A stretch of 64,000 bases of DNA from Pseudomonas sp. R4-35-07 (GTDB taxonomy: Bacteria; Pseudomonadota; Gammaproteobacteria; Pseudomonadales; Pseudomonadaceae): assembly GCF_003852235.1 (NCBI RefSeq), contig NZ_CP027732.1:2852001-2916000 (forward strand). The letters are read 5' to 3'. The notes under the pieces were generated by a model that searched no databases, was not told the origin of the DNA, and saw only the letters and a list, made by a program, of their open reading frames with translations. A program made the position numbers and the translations under genes. Of this stretch, positions 8,348 to 16,773 are shown in pieces. Numbering within the stretch: the stretch's first letter is position 1; every line of letters begins with the position of its first letter.

Positions 8348-9763
8348 TCACTTGGCGGTAGCGACCACCGTGTCCGGCTGCCAGCCACCTCCCAGTGCCT
8401 TGTAGATCGCAACGATGCCGCGATACAGATCCACTTCGGCCTGGGCCTGGGAGTCTTCGGCGGCCAGGCGTTCGCGTTGGGCGTCGAGCAGGACCAGGAA
8501 GTCCACGGTGCCTTCGCGGTAGCGGATCGCGGCCAGGTCGGCGGCGGCGCGGCTGGATTCGCTTTGGCGGATCAGCGAGACCAGGCGTTGCTGACGCTTG
8601 CCGTAGTCACTGAAGGCATTTTCGGATTCTTCCAGGGCCAACAGCACTTGCTGCTCGTAGTTCGCCAGGGCGCCATCGGCTTCGGCGTCCGCACCGCGCA
8701 AGCGGGCGCGTACGCTGCCCAGGTCGAAGGCGGCCCAGGTAATGCTTGGGCCAAGGGCCCAGGCATTGGCGGCGGACGAGCCGATCTGCGAGCCGCGCCC
8801 GGCGGTGAAGCCGAGGAAGCCGCTGAGGCTGACCCGTGGGAACAGGTCGGCCTTGGCCACGCCGATGCGTGCGGTGGCGGCCGCCAGTTTGCGCTCGGCG
8901 CTGAGGATGTCCGGGCGCCGTTGCAGCAGTTGCCCCGGGTCGCCGATCGGCAGCGCCTTGGCAATCGCTGGCAGGTCTTTCGGGCTCAGGTCCACGCTCA
9001 GTTTGTCGGGGCGTTGGCCGAGGAGGGTGGCGATGCGGTTACGCTCGCGCACTTGCTCGGCCTGCAGTTGCGGCACGCTGGCTTCCACCGACGCAAGGCG
9101 CGCATCGGCGCGTTCCACGTCGAGTTGGTCGCCCACGCCGGCATCGCGCAGGCTGACGGTGATGCCGCGGGAGTCCTGCTGGTTTTTCAGGTTGTCCAGG
9201 GCAATGCGTTCACGCAGTTGCGCGCCACGCAGTTGACCGTAGGCATCCACCAGTTCAGCGATCATGGTGACTTGCAGTTGGTACAAGTCAGCCTCAGCGG
9301 CCTGCTGGTCGGCGTCGGTGGCTTCCAGGTTGCGCTGGATGCGACCGAACAGGTCCAGTTCCCAGGCCATGTCCAGGCCGAGGTCGTAGCGCTCGGTCTT
9401 GACGCGGCGGGTGGTCTGGCCGGGAATCTGGCCCTTGCCCTGGTCACTGCTGACGCGGCTGGTGATGGTCGGCATGGCGTCGTTGCTGGCGTCATCGCGG
9501 ATCGCACGAGACGCCCGCAGACGGGCAAAGGCGACGCGCAGGTCGCGGTTGCCCTGCAGCGACTGGGTGACCAACTGGTTGAGGGTCGGGTCCTCGAACT
9601 GCTGCCACCAGATGCCTTCGAACCTGGCATGGTCATATTGCTTGGCATCGGCGGCGGCCGTGATGTTGGCCGCTTCCGGGGTCTGGGCTTTGTAGTCCGG
9701 GCCCACGGCACAGGCGCTCAGCGCCAGTACCAGCAAGCTCGGCAGGAATACTTTCACGCTCAT
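8348..9763 (-). CDS. oprN: Outer-membrane efflux channel OprN (RND type, NodT family)
   Basis: This 471-residue lipoprotein forms the outer-membrane duct of the MexEF-OprN multidrug pump. The signal peptide ends in the lipobox LSAC with the lipidated Cys at residue 18, followed by VGPDYK, the usual OprM/OprN start. Two tandem OEP repeats cover the rest. Its ATG overlaps the mexF stop (ATGA), so translation is coupled, and a terminator follows. MexEF-OprN exports chloramphenicol, fluoroquinolones, trimethoprim and quinolone-signal precursors in P. aeruginosa; the same substrate range is inferred here. Confidence 0.92.
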   Translation of the reverse strand: MSVKVFLPSLLVLALSACAVGPDYKAQTPEAANITAAADAKQYDHARFEGIWWQQFEDPTLNQLVTQSLQGNRDLRVAFARLRASRAIRDDASNDAMPTITSRVSSDQGKGQIPGQTTRRVKTERYDLGLDMAWELDLFGRIQRNLEATDADQQAAEADLYQLQVTMIAELVDAYGQLRGAQLRERIALDNLKNQQDSRGITVSLRDAGVGDQLDVERADARLASVEASVPQLQAEQVRERNRIATLLGQRPDKLSVDLSPKDLPAIAKALPIGDPGQLLQRRPDILSAERKLAAATARIGVAKADLFPRVSLSGFLGFTAGRGSQIGSSAANAWALGPSITWAAFDLGSVRARLRGADAEADGALANYEQQVLLALEESENAFSDYGKRQQRLVSLIRQSESSRAAADLAAIRYREGTVDFLVLLDAQRERLAAEDSQAQAEVDLYRGIVAIYKALGGGWQPDTVVATAK

Positions 9764-12700
9764 TGCTGTGTCTCCAGCTTCAAGGCCTTGGCCGCTTTGC
9801 GTGCTTCGCTGCGCTCCACATAGCGACGGATCAGTACGTAGAACACCGGCGTCAGCAATAGACCGAAGAAGGTCACCCCGATCATCCCGGAGAACACCGC
9901 CACGCCCATGGCATGCCGCATCTCGGCACCGGCACCGCTGGACAACACCAGTGGCACCACACCCATGATGAAGGCGAACGAGGTCATCAGGATCGGCCGC
10001 AGACGCAAGCGGCAGGCTTCCAGTACCGCAGCGAGCGGGTCGAGGCCTTCCTGCTGTTTATCCTTGGCGAACTCGACGATCAGGATCGCGTTCTTGCAGG
10101 CCAGGCCCACCAGTACGATCAGGCCGATCTGGGTGAAGATGTTGTTGTCGCCGCCGGAGATGATCACCCCGGTGATGGCCGACAGCAGCGTCATCGGTAC
10201 GATCAGGATCACCGCCAGTGGCAGGCTCCAGCTTTCGTACTGGGCGGCCAGTACCAGGAACGCCAGCAGTACGCAGAGCGGGAACACGAACAGCGCGGTG
10301 TTGCCCGAGAGGATTTGCTGATAGGTCAGGTCGGTCCACTCGTAGGTCATGCCGTTGGGCAGTTCATCCTTGAGCAGTTTTTCAATCGCGGCCTGGGCCT
10401 GGCCGGAGCTGTAGCCCGGTGCGGCGTTGCCGTTGATTTCAGCGGTGATAAAGCCGTTGTAGTGCATCACGCGGTCCGGCCCCGAGGTGTCACTGACCTT
10501 GATGAAGGTCGCCAGGGGGATCATCTCGCCTTTGTTGTTACGCACTTTCAGCTGGCCGATCTGGTCGGAGTCCTGGCGGAACTGTTGCTCGGCCTGCACG
10601 TTGACCTGGTAGGTACGCCCGAAGCGGTTGAAGTCGTTGGCGTACAACGAACCCAGGTAGACCTGCAGCGTGTCGAAGATGTCGCTGATTGCCACGCCGT
10701 GGGTCTTGGCCTTTTCACGGTCGATGGCGGCATCGACTTGCGGCACGTTGACCGTGTAGCTGGTGAACAGGCCGAACAGCTCAGGCACGCCGTGGCTTTT
10801 GGTGATGACGTTCTGCACTTCTTTATACAGCTCGTCATAGCCGAGGTTGCCACGGTCTTCGATCTGCAGGCGGAACCCGCCGATCGTGCCCAGGCCTTGT
10901 ACCGGTGGCGGCGGGAAGATCGCCATATAGGCTTCTTCGATACTGGCGTACTGGCCGTTCAGCGCACCGGCAATCGCACCCGCCGACATGCTCGCGTCTT
11001 TACGCTCGTCGAACGGTTTCAGGGTCACGAACACGATGCCGCTGTTCGGGCTGTTGGTGAAACCGTTGATCGAAAGGCCGGGGAACGCAATCGCGCTTTC
11101 CACGCCAGGTTGCTTCAGGGCGATGTCCGACATGCGCTTCATCACGCTTTCGGTACGGTCCAGGCTCGCGGCGTCGGGCAGTTGGGCGAAGGCCACCAGG
11201 TATTGCTTGTCCTGGGCCGGTACGAAACCGGTCGGCGTGTGGGCAAACCCGAAGAATGTCAGCACCATCAGGCCGGCGTACACGAACAGCGCGATACCCG
11301 TGCCGCGAATCACCCGGCGCACGGTACCGACGTAGCCATGGCTGGCCTTTTCGAAAAAGCGGTTGAAGGGACGGAACAGCCAGCCGCCGAAGATTTTGTC
11401 GAGGAACCTGGAGAAACGATCCTTCGGTGCGTCGTGGGCGCGCAGCAACACGGCCGCCAGGGCAGGGGACAGCGTCAGCGAGTTGAATGCCGAGATCACC
11501 GTCGAGATGGCAATGGTCAAGGCAAACTGTTTGTAGAACTGCCCGGTCAAGCCACTGATAAAGGCGGCCGGAATGAACACCGCACACAGCACCAGCGCCG
11601 TGGCGACGATCGGGCCGGTCACTTCGCGCATGGCTTTTTCGGTGGCCGGGAACGGCTCCAGGCCCAGTTCGATATTACGTTCGACGTTCTCCACCACCAC
11701 GATGGCGTCGTCGACCACGATGCCGATGGCCAGTACCAAGCCGAACAGCGACAAGGCATTGAGTGAGAACCCGAACAGGTGCATCACCGCAAACGTACCG
11801 ATCAACGACACCGGCACCGCCACCAAGGGAATGATCGAGGCGCGCCAGGTCTGCAGGAACAGGATCACCACCAGCACCACGAGGATCAGCGCTTCGAACA
11901 GGGTGTGCACCACCGCTTCGATGGAGCCGCGTACAAAGATCGTCGGGTCATAGGCGATGCGGTAATCCATGCCGGCCGGGAAGCCTTTTTTCAGCTCGGC
12001 CATCTTGGCGCGCACATCGTTGGAAATATCGATGGCGTTGGAGCCCGGACGCTGGAAAATCGGAATCGCGACGGCAGGCTGGTTATCGATCAACGAGCGC
12101 AGCGCGTATTGGCTGGAGCCCAGCTCGACCCGGGCGATGTCCTTCAGACGGGTGATCTCACCGTTGGCGCCGGCGCGAATCACAATGTTCTCGAACTCCT
12201 CCTCGGTGACCAGGCGGCCCTGAGTATTCACCGACAACTGGAAGCTGGTGTCACTCGGCGCCGGCTGGGCGCCCAGGGCACCGGCGGCCACTTGACGGTT
12301 CTGTTCGCGGATCGCGTTGACCACATCGGTTGCGGTCAGGTTGCGCGAAGCGGTCTTGTTCGGGTCCAGCCAGACGCGCAGCGAGTAGTCGCCCATGCCG
12401 AACAACTGCACGTCGCCGACGCCGCCCAGGCGGGCCAGCTCATCCTTGATATTGAGGATCGCGTAGTTGGACAGGTACAGCATGTCGTAACGCTGATCCG
12501 GGGAGGTCAAGTGCACCACCATGGTCAGGTCGGGAGAGGCCTTGTCCACGGTGATACCGATGCGCGTTACTTCCTCAGGCAGTTTTGGCTGAGTTCGCGT
12601 TACCCGGTTTTGCACCTGCACCTGCGCGTTGTCCAGGTCGGTGCCCAGGGCGAAGGTGATGGTCAGGGTCAGCTTGCCGTCGGCGGTCGATTGCGAGGAC

Positions 12701-12939
12701 ATGTACAACATGTTCTCGACGCCGGTAATGGCTTGCTCCAGCGGAGCCGCCACGGTTTCGCCGATGACTTTAGGGTTGGCGCCGGGGAAGTTGGCGCGTA
12801 CCACCACGGTCGGCGGCACCACTTCCGGGTACTCACTGATGGGCAGTTGGAACAGCGAGATGGCACCGGCGATCAGGATCAACAGCGACAGCACCGCTGC
12901 GAAGATCGGCCGCGAAATGAAGAACTTGGAAAAATTCAT
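9760..12939 (-). CDS. mexF: RND multidrug efflux transporter MexF
   Basis: This 1059-residue inner-membrane proton antiporter is the pump subunit of MexEF-OprN. The sequence follows P. aeruginosa MexF closely from memory (MNFSKFFISRPIFAAVLSLL, QLPISEYPEVVPPTVVV, FGLVLAIGIVVDDAIVVVEN). It carries the paired acidic residues of RND TM4 (IVVDDA), twelve hydrophobic segments and two large periplasmic loops. The gene sits 15 bp after mexE and overlaps oprN by 4 bp. One feature to note is PELFGLFTSY where I recall a two-residue-longer loop in P. aeruginosa. Confidence 0.95.
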   Translation of the reverse strand: MNFSKFFISRPIFAAVLSLLILIAGAISLFQLPISEYPEVVPPTVVVRANFPGANPKVIGETVAAPLEQAITGVENMLYMSSQSTADGKLTLTITFALGTDLDNAQVQVQNRVTRTQPKLPEEVTRIGITVDKASPDLTMVVHLTSPDQRYDMLYLSNYAILNIKDELARLGGVGDVQLFGMGDYSLRVWLDPNKTASRNLTATDVVNAIREQNRQVAAGALGAQPAPSDTSFQLSVNTQGRLVTEEEFENIVIRAGANGEITRLKDIARVELGSSQYALRSLIDNQPAVAIPIFQRPGSNAIDISNDVRAKMAELKKGFPAGMDYRIAYDPTIFVRGSIEAVVHTLFEALILVVLVVILFLQTWRASIIPLVAVPVSLIGTFAVMHLFGFSLNALSLFGLVLAIGIVVDDAIVVVENVERNIELGLEPFPATEKAMREVTGPIVATALVLCAVFIPAAFISGLTGQFYKQFALTIAISTVISAFNSLTLSPALAAVLLRAHDAPKDRFSRFLDKIFGGWLFRPFNRFFEKASHGYVGTVRRVIRGTGIALFVYAGLMVLTFFGFAHTPTGFVPAQDKQYLVAFAQLPDAASLDRTESVMKRMSDIALKQPGVESAIAFPGLSINGFTNSPNSGIVFVTLKPFDERKDASMSAGAIAGALNGQYASIEEAYMAIFPPPPVQGLGTIGGFRLQIEDRGNLGYDELYKEVQNVITKSHGVPELFGLFTSYTVNVPQVDAAIDREKAKTHGVAISDIFDTLQVYLGSLYANDFNRFGRTYQVNVQAEQQFRQDSDQIGQLKVRNNKGEMIPLATFIKVSDTSGPDRVMHYNGFITAEINGNAAPGYSSGQAQAAIEKLLKDELPNGMTYEWTDLTYQQILSGNTALFVFPLCVLLAFLVLAAQYESWSLPLAVILIVPMTLLSAITGVIISGGDNNIFTQIGLIVLVGLACKNAILIVEFAKDKQQEGLDPLAAVLEACRLRLRPILMTSFAFIMGVVPLVLSSGAGAEMRHAMGVAVFSGMIGVTFFGLLLTPVFYVLIRRYVERSEARKAAKALKLETQQ

Positions 12940-12954
12940 CTTGAGTCGTATCCC

Positions 12955-14196
12955 TTAACCGCGTGGAGTCGCGCTGCTGGCGAGCTTGGGCGCGGGTTTT
13001 TCCGGCGCCACTTGCTCCAGGTTGCTGGCTTCAAGCGCTTGTCGTTGTTGGGCCAAGGCGGCGAGGGTTTCCTGGCTGGCCATCGGAATGGTTTCCGGTG
13101 CGACCGGCGAACCTGGGCGTGCGCGCTGCAGGCCCTTGACGATAATGGTGTCGTCCTTGTTCAAGCCGCTGCGCACGATGCGCAGGCCTTCGATCTTCGG
13201 CCCCAGTTCCACCGCGCGATAGGCGGGCTTGTCGCCTTCCATCACCAGCACGAACTTCTTGCCCAGGTCGGTGCCCACGGCTTCGTCGTTGATCAGCACG
13301 GCGGAGTAGGTGCCGCTGCCCACCAGCTTCAAGCGCGCATACAGGCCAGGGGTGTATTCGCCCTTGCTGTTATCGAACACCGCGCGCCCACGGATGGTGC
13401 CGGTGGCCGGGTTGACCTGGTTGTCGACGAAGTTCATCTGGCCCAGGTGCGGGTTGCCGGTTTCATTCGACAGGCCCAGGTACACCGGGGTGGTCGCGCC
13501 GCGACGGCCTTGGCGGGCCAGCTCGGTGTACTTGAGGAACACACGCTCATCGGCGTCGAAGTAGGCGTAGACCTTGTCGGTGGAGACCACGCTGGTCAGC
13601 GCGGTGGTGTCGGCGGTCACCAGGTTGCCGGCGGTGATCTCGGCGCGGCTGACGCGGCCGCTGATCGGCGACGTGACGCGGGTAAAGCTCAAGTTCAACT
13701 TGGCCAGGTCCAACTGCGCCTGGATCCCGGCAACAGCGGCGCGGGCTTCCTGGGCGGCGGTGGTGCGCGAGTCGGCCAGTTCGGCGGAGATCGCATTGCT
13801 CTGGCGCAGGCGGTCGCCGCGTTGCGCTTCGTTATCGCTGCGGGTGGCGGCGGCTTTCGTTTGCGCAAGCTGGGCTTCGAGGCGGCGTACCTCGGCCTGG
13901 AACGGACGTGGATCGATCTGGAACAGCAGGTCGCCTTTCTTGACCAAAGCGCCTTCGGTGAAAGCGACTTGGTCAATCTGGCCCGACACGCGTGGACGAA
14001 TCTGTACGGTTTCCGGTGCTTCCAGGCGCCCGGTGAATTCATCCCACTCGTTGACCGGCTGCTCAAGTACCTTGGCCACGCTGACTTTCGCCGCTGGCAT
14101 GGCGGCCGCTTGGTCCGGGGGCTTGCCGCATGCGCTCATCACCACCACGGCCAGGATCGCCAGGGGGAAGCGCAAATGTTTGAGTGACTGTTCCAT
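12955..14196 (-). CDS. mexE: RND periplasmic adaptor MexE
   Basis: This 413-residue membrane-fusion lipoprotein links MexF to OprN. The start at 14196 (MEQSLKHLRFPLAILAVVVMSACG) gives a perfect lipobox with Cys 23. The ATG at 14322 is discounted because the added 42 residues show no signal character. The HlyD-type barrel-sandwich and hairpin segments (GRLEAPETVQIRPRVSGQIDQV, LLFQIDPRPFQAEVRRLEAQL) match MexE. It is the first gene of the operon, and two ATC-N9-GAT sites lie upstream, as expected for activation by the LysR regulator MexT. Confidence 0.94.
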   Translation of the reverse strand: MEQSLKHLRFPLAILAVVVMSACGKPPDQAAAMPAAKVSVAKVLEQPVNEWDEFTGRLEAPETVQIRPRVSGQIDQVAFTEGALVKKGDLLFQIDPRPFQAEVRRLEAQLAQTKAAATRSDNEAQRGDRLRQSNAISAELADSRTTAAQEARAAVAGIQAQLDLAKLNLSFTRVTSPISGRVSRAEITAGNLVTADTTALTSVVSTDKVYAYFDADERVFLKYTELARQGRRGATTPVYLGLSNETGNPHLGQMNFVDNQVNPATGTIRGRAVFDNSKGEYTPGLYARLKLVGSGTYSAVLINDEAVGTDLGKKFVLVMEGDKPAYRAVELGPKIEGLRIVRSGLNKDDTIIVKGLQRARPGSPVAPETIPMASQETLAALAQQRQALEASNLEQVAPEKPAPKLASSATPRG

Positions 14197-14280
14197 GAGG
14201 TGCATCCGCCAATGTATTGAGATGGGCGGATCATGCGCGGGGAGACGGTATGTCACGAATCGAATGAAGCAAAGGTAACT

Positions 14281-14295
14281 ATCATTCGGAATGAT
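14281..14295 (-). promoter_or_regulatory. Proximal ATC-N9-GAT site upstream of mexE (MexT-type candidate)
   Basis: ATCATTCGGAATGAT is a perfect 7+1+7 palindrome and fits the ATC-N9-GAT half of a nod-box, the core of MexT sites in P. aeruginosa. On the mexE strand it continues AGTTACCTT, partly matching the distal ACYAT element. It is 85 bp upstream of the mexE start codon. Confidence 0.5.
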
Positions 14296-14342
14296 ATAAG
14301 CGCGCGGACAGCCGACTAGCATGGGGGTTTCGTTAGGGTGCT

Positions 14343-14357
14343 ATCAATGCCCTTGAT
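14343..14357 (-). promoter_or_regulatory. Distal ATC-N9-GAT site upstream of mexE
   Basis: ATCAATGCCCTTGAT has 5-bp inverted arms and again the ATC-N9-GAT spacing. Its centre is 62 bp from the centre of the proximal site, close to six helical turns, so both could be bound on the same face. It also lies about 50 bp past the stop codon of the neighbouring LysR gene. Confidence 0.45.
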
Positions 14358-14405
14358 GGCAATAGTCTATTGCGCAGGCTGCAAGAGACTCACGCGAGAG
14401 CGCCG

Positions 14406-15281
14406 TTATCCCTTCAACACTAACGACATGCCCGAATAGTGGGCGCAGATGAACTCAACAAACGCGCGAACCTTCGGCGCCGCAAGGCGCCTGGATGTAT
14501 GCAGCACCCACAGCGCGGGTTCCATTCCGTGCACCGTACCCCACTGGACCAACTCACCACGGGCAAGCTGGCTCCCGGCAATGGACTGTGGAATCAGGGC
14601 GGCGCCGGCGCCGGCTACAGCTGCATCCCGAACCATCAATAACGAAGAGAACCGTAGCTTCGGGTTGGGCTCCAGCACCAGCTCCCCGCCATCGAGATGC
14701 CAGTGGGTGGGCTCGAAACTCGACGTCACGATAGCGGCAACGGGCCGGACCGCGCCGGGCATCGGCTTGAGCACCTCCGGCGCCGCCACCACGATCAGTC
14801 GGTCTTTGGCGAAGCAGCGGCCAACCAGGCTGCTGTCCGGGCTGGGGTTGATGCGGATGGCAACGTCAAAGCGTTCCTCTACAAGGTCAACCAGGCGATC
14901 CTCGGCGACGACTTCGATCTCCACGTCAGGGTAGGCGGCGCAGAACTCGGCGCCAATGCGCCCCATCGCAAGCTGGGAAAACAGCACCGGGGCAGCCACG
15001 CGCAAGCGTCCGCGCGGTGTTGAGATGCCCTCACGAGCCGCCGTCAAGGCTTCGATCACCTCGCCCAGCGGACCTTCCGTGCGCGTCATCAGCACTTCAC
15101 CGGCTTCGGTGAGTTTCAAGCCGCGTGCGCTGCGCTCGATCAGCCTGACGCCCAGTTGCTCTTCCAGGTCAGCGATGCGGCGCGACAAGGTCGCCTTGGC
15201 TATACCGCTCGCACGGCTGGCCTTTCCGAGCCCTTCATTGGTGGCGACGAGGGCAAAATCGATCAGCGCGTTCAGGTTCAT
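14406..15281 (-). CDS. LysR family transcriptional regulator
   Basis: This 291-residue protein has an N-terminal winged HTH (LGKASRASGIAKATLSRRIADLEEQLGVRLIERSARGL) and a LysR substrate domain of the DmlR/AaeR-like group (GRLRVAAPVLFSQLAMGRIGAEF, DVAIRINPSPDSSLVGR). It is divergent from an NmrA-type dehydrogenase gene with 140 bp between, the standard layout for a LysR protein and its target. Although it lies next to mexE it does not resemble MexT, so it is not assumed to control the pump. The ligand is unknown. Confidence 0.9.
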   Translation of the reverse strand: MNLNALIDFALVATNEGLGKASRASGIAKATLSRRIADLEEQLGVRLIERSARGLKLTEAGEVLMTRTEGPLGEVIEALTAAREGISTPRGRLRVAAPVLFSQLAMGRIGAEFCAAYPDVEIEVVAEDRLVDLVEERFDVAIRINPSPDSSLVGRCFAKDRLIVVAAPEVLKPMPGAVRPVAAIVTSSFEPTHWHLDGGELVLEPNPKLRFSSLLMVRDAAVAGAGAALIPQSIAGSQLARGELVQWGTVHGMEPALWVLHTSRRLAAPKVRAFVEFICAHYSGMSLVLKG

Positions 15282-15288
15282 GGTGTTC

Positions 15289-15306
15289 CACTTTTGAAAC
15301 GAAGTG
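15289..15306. promoter_or_regulatory. Possible LysR site in the LysR/NmrA divergent gap
   Basis: CACTTTTGAAACGAAGTG has 5-bp inverted arms (CACTT and AAGTG) and lies 8 bp from the LysR start codon. LysR proteins usually bind interrupted dyads here to repress themselves. The match is short and could be chance. Confidence 0.25.
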
Positions 15307-15421
15307 TCTGGATTTTGGCGTCTGTGCTCCGCCTGCGCAACAGCATATCGTTGAACACATCGCAGCGAGCGTTGCGGATTTCACTCACTAACTTATCTAA
15401 ACCCACTGCAGGAGTTTCACC

Positions 15422-16306
15422 ATGAGCATTCTGGTTATTGGCGCCACCGGCACGATTGGTTCACTCGTCACCCAAGGCCTTGCCGAGGCGGGCGCCGAGG
15501 TCAAGGCCCTGGTTCGCCAGGCGGGCAAGCGCGATTTCCCCAAAGGCGTCACCGAGGTTGTTGCGGACCTTACCGATGTCGTCTCCCTGCGCGCCGCGCT
15601 GTCGTCGGTGCGCACGCTGTTCCTGCTCAATGCCGTGACGCCCGACGAGGTCACCCAAGCCCTCATCACCTTGAACCTCGCGCGTGAGGCGGGGATCGAG
15701 CGCATCGTTTACCTGTCGGTGATTCATGCCGACACCTTCACCCATGTGCCGCATTTCACCGGCAAGCACACGGTTGAGCGCATGCTCGAAAGCCTCGACA
15801 TGCCCGCGACGATCCTGCGTCCCGCTTACTTTATGCAAAACGACCTGATGGTCCGGCAGACCATCCAGGACTACGCGGTGTACCCGATGCCCATTGGCTC
15901 GGCCGGGGTTTCAATGGTTGATACACGCGACATTGCCGATGTGGCCGTGGCAGAACTGCTGCGACGCGATAAAGCACCTTGCGCGCTTGAGCGCGTAACG
16001 CTGGAGTTGGTCGGGCCAACCGCACTGACGGGTGCTTCCGTGGCGAAGATCTGGAGTGCAGCCCTGGGCCGCGAGATCGCCTACGGCGGTGACGATGTGG
16101 TGGCCTTCGAAGGGCAATTGGCTGCCTACGGCCCCGCTTGGTTGGCGTACGACATGCGCCTGATGATGGCCGGTATCCAGACGTTCGGCATGCACGCCGC
16201 CGAAGGTACCGTGGAACGGTTGGAGGCGATCATCGGGCATCCGTTGCGTGCCTATGAGGACTTCGTGCGTGAAGCGACGGCCGGCTTCGTCAGCCAACCG
16301 CACTAG
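15422..16306 (+). CDS. NmrA-like NAD(P)-binding oxidoreductase (atypical SDR)
   Basis: This 294-residue protein has an N-terminal Rossmann dinucleotide motif (VIGATGTIGSLV, GxxGxxG) and the NmrA/HSCARG-type body (LVRQAGKRDFPKGVTEVVADLTD, MPATILRPAYFMQN). Members act as NAD(P)H-dependent quinone or aldehyde reductases, or as redox sensors. It is divergent from the LysR gene and probably its target. Its TAG stop overlaps the TAG stop of the convergent response-regulator gene on the opposite strand, both read from the same CTAG. A good Shine-Dalgarno (GCAGGAG) precedes the ATG. Confidence 0.87.
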   Translation: MSILVIGATGTIGSLVTQGLAEAGAEVKALVRQAGKRDFPKGVTEVVADLTDVVSLRAALSSVRTLFLLNAVTPDEVTQALITLNLAREAGIERIVYLSVIHADTFTHVPHFTGKHTVERMLESLDMPATILRPAYFMQNDLMVRQTIQDYAVYPMPIGSAGVSMVDTRDIADVAVAELLRRDKAPCALERVTLELVGPTALTGASVAKIWSAALGREIAYGGDDVVAFEGQLAAYGPAWLAYDMRLMMAGIQTFGMHAAEGTVERLEAIIGHPLRAYEDFVREATAGFVSQPH

Positions 16307-16773
16307 CAGCGCCGTATCGCCGTCGAACCGCAGCGCTGCAGCAGTTCAATCTGTTCCGCCGGCACCAGCGTCCGCAGGGTCTTGTACAGCACCCGGGTTT
16401 CCAGCAGGTTCCACACCCGCAGCATGGTCTCCAATGCGTCGAGGGGTTTGCTGATGAAATCCCGGGCGCCCAGGGCCAGGGCGCGCAGGCGCGTGTCGCG
16501 GGTTGCGTCGGCGGTGAGTACCAGGATCGGCAGGTATTCGCCTTGAGGGATGCGCCGGTTGAGTTGTTCCAGCACGGCAAAGCCGTCGAACTCCGGCATG
16601 TGCAGGTCGAGGATCACCAGGTCCGGCACGAAGCTGTTGAACAACTCCAGGGTGCGCAGCGGCTGGGTGCTGCTCAGCACGTTGGTGAGCCCCTCGCGCG
16701 CCAGCAGTTGCTCCACCAGGTCGAGGTTCGGGCGTTGGTCGTCGATGATCAGGATACGCAGGTCGAGGTTCAC
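16303..16773 (-). CDS. Stand-alone response-regulator receiver protein (RpfG-type REC domain)
   Basis: This is a protein of 156 residues from a GTG start at 16773 that overlaps the preceding kinase stop by 4 bp (GTGA). It consists of one receiver domain with acidic pocket IIDDQ at residues 9-13, phospho-acceptor Asp 56 in LVILDLHMPEFDG, a Thr in LVLTAD and a Lys in ISKPLD. The tail LETMLRVWNLLETRVLYKTLR is typical of REC domains attached to HD-GYP phosphodiesterases, but no HD-GYP domain follows. It may be a phosphate shuttle or sink, or a protein-interaction output. It is the last gene of a four-gene signalling operon. Confidence 0.85.
   Translation of the reverse strand: MNLDLRILIIDDQRPNLDLVEQLLAREGLTNVLSSTQPLRTLELFNSFVPDLVILDLHMPEFDGFAVLEQLNRRIPQGEYLPILVLTADATRDTRLRALALGARDFISKPLDALETMLRVWNLLETRVLYKTLRTLVPAEQIELLQRCGSTAIRRC

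Noticed and set aside
9913..14187. Two very long plus-strand open frames opposite mexF and mexE
   Set aside because: They are rich in His, Gln, Arg and Gly as expected from antisense of high-GC codons, and the minus-strand MexF/MexE identity is unambiguous.
14406..15281. LysR gene considered as mexT because it adjoins mexE
   Set aside because: Its N-terminus and effector domain are of the DmlR-like type and do not match MexT as I recall it, and it is divergent from an NmrA-type gene, its more likely target.
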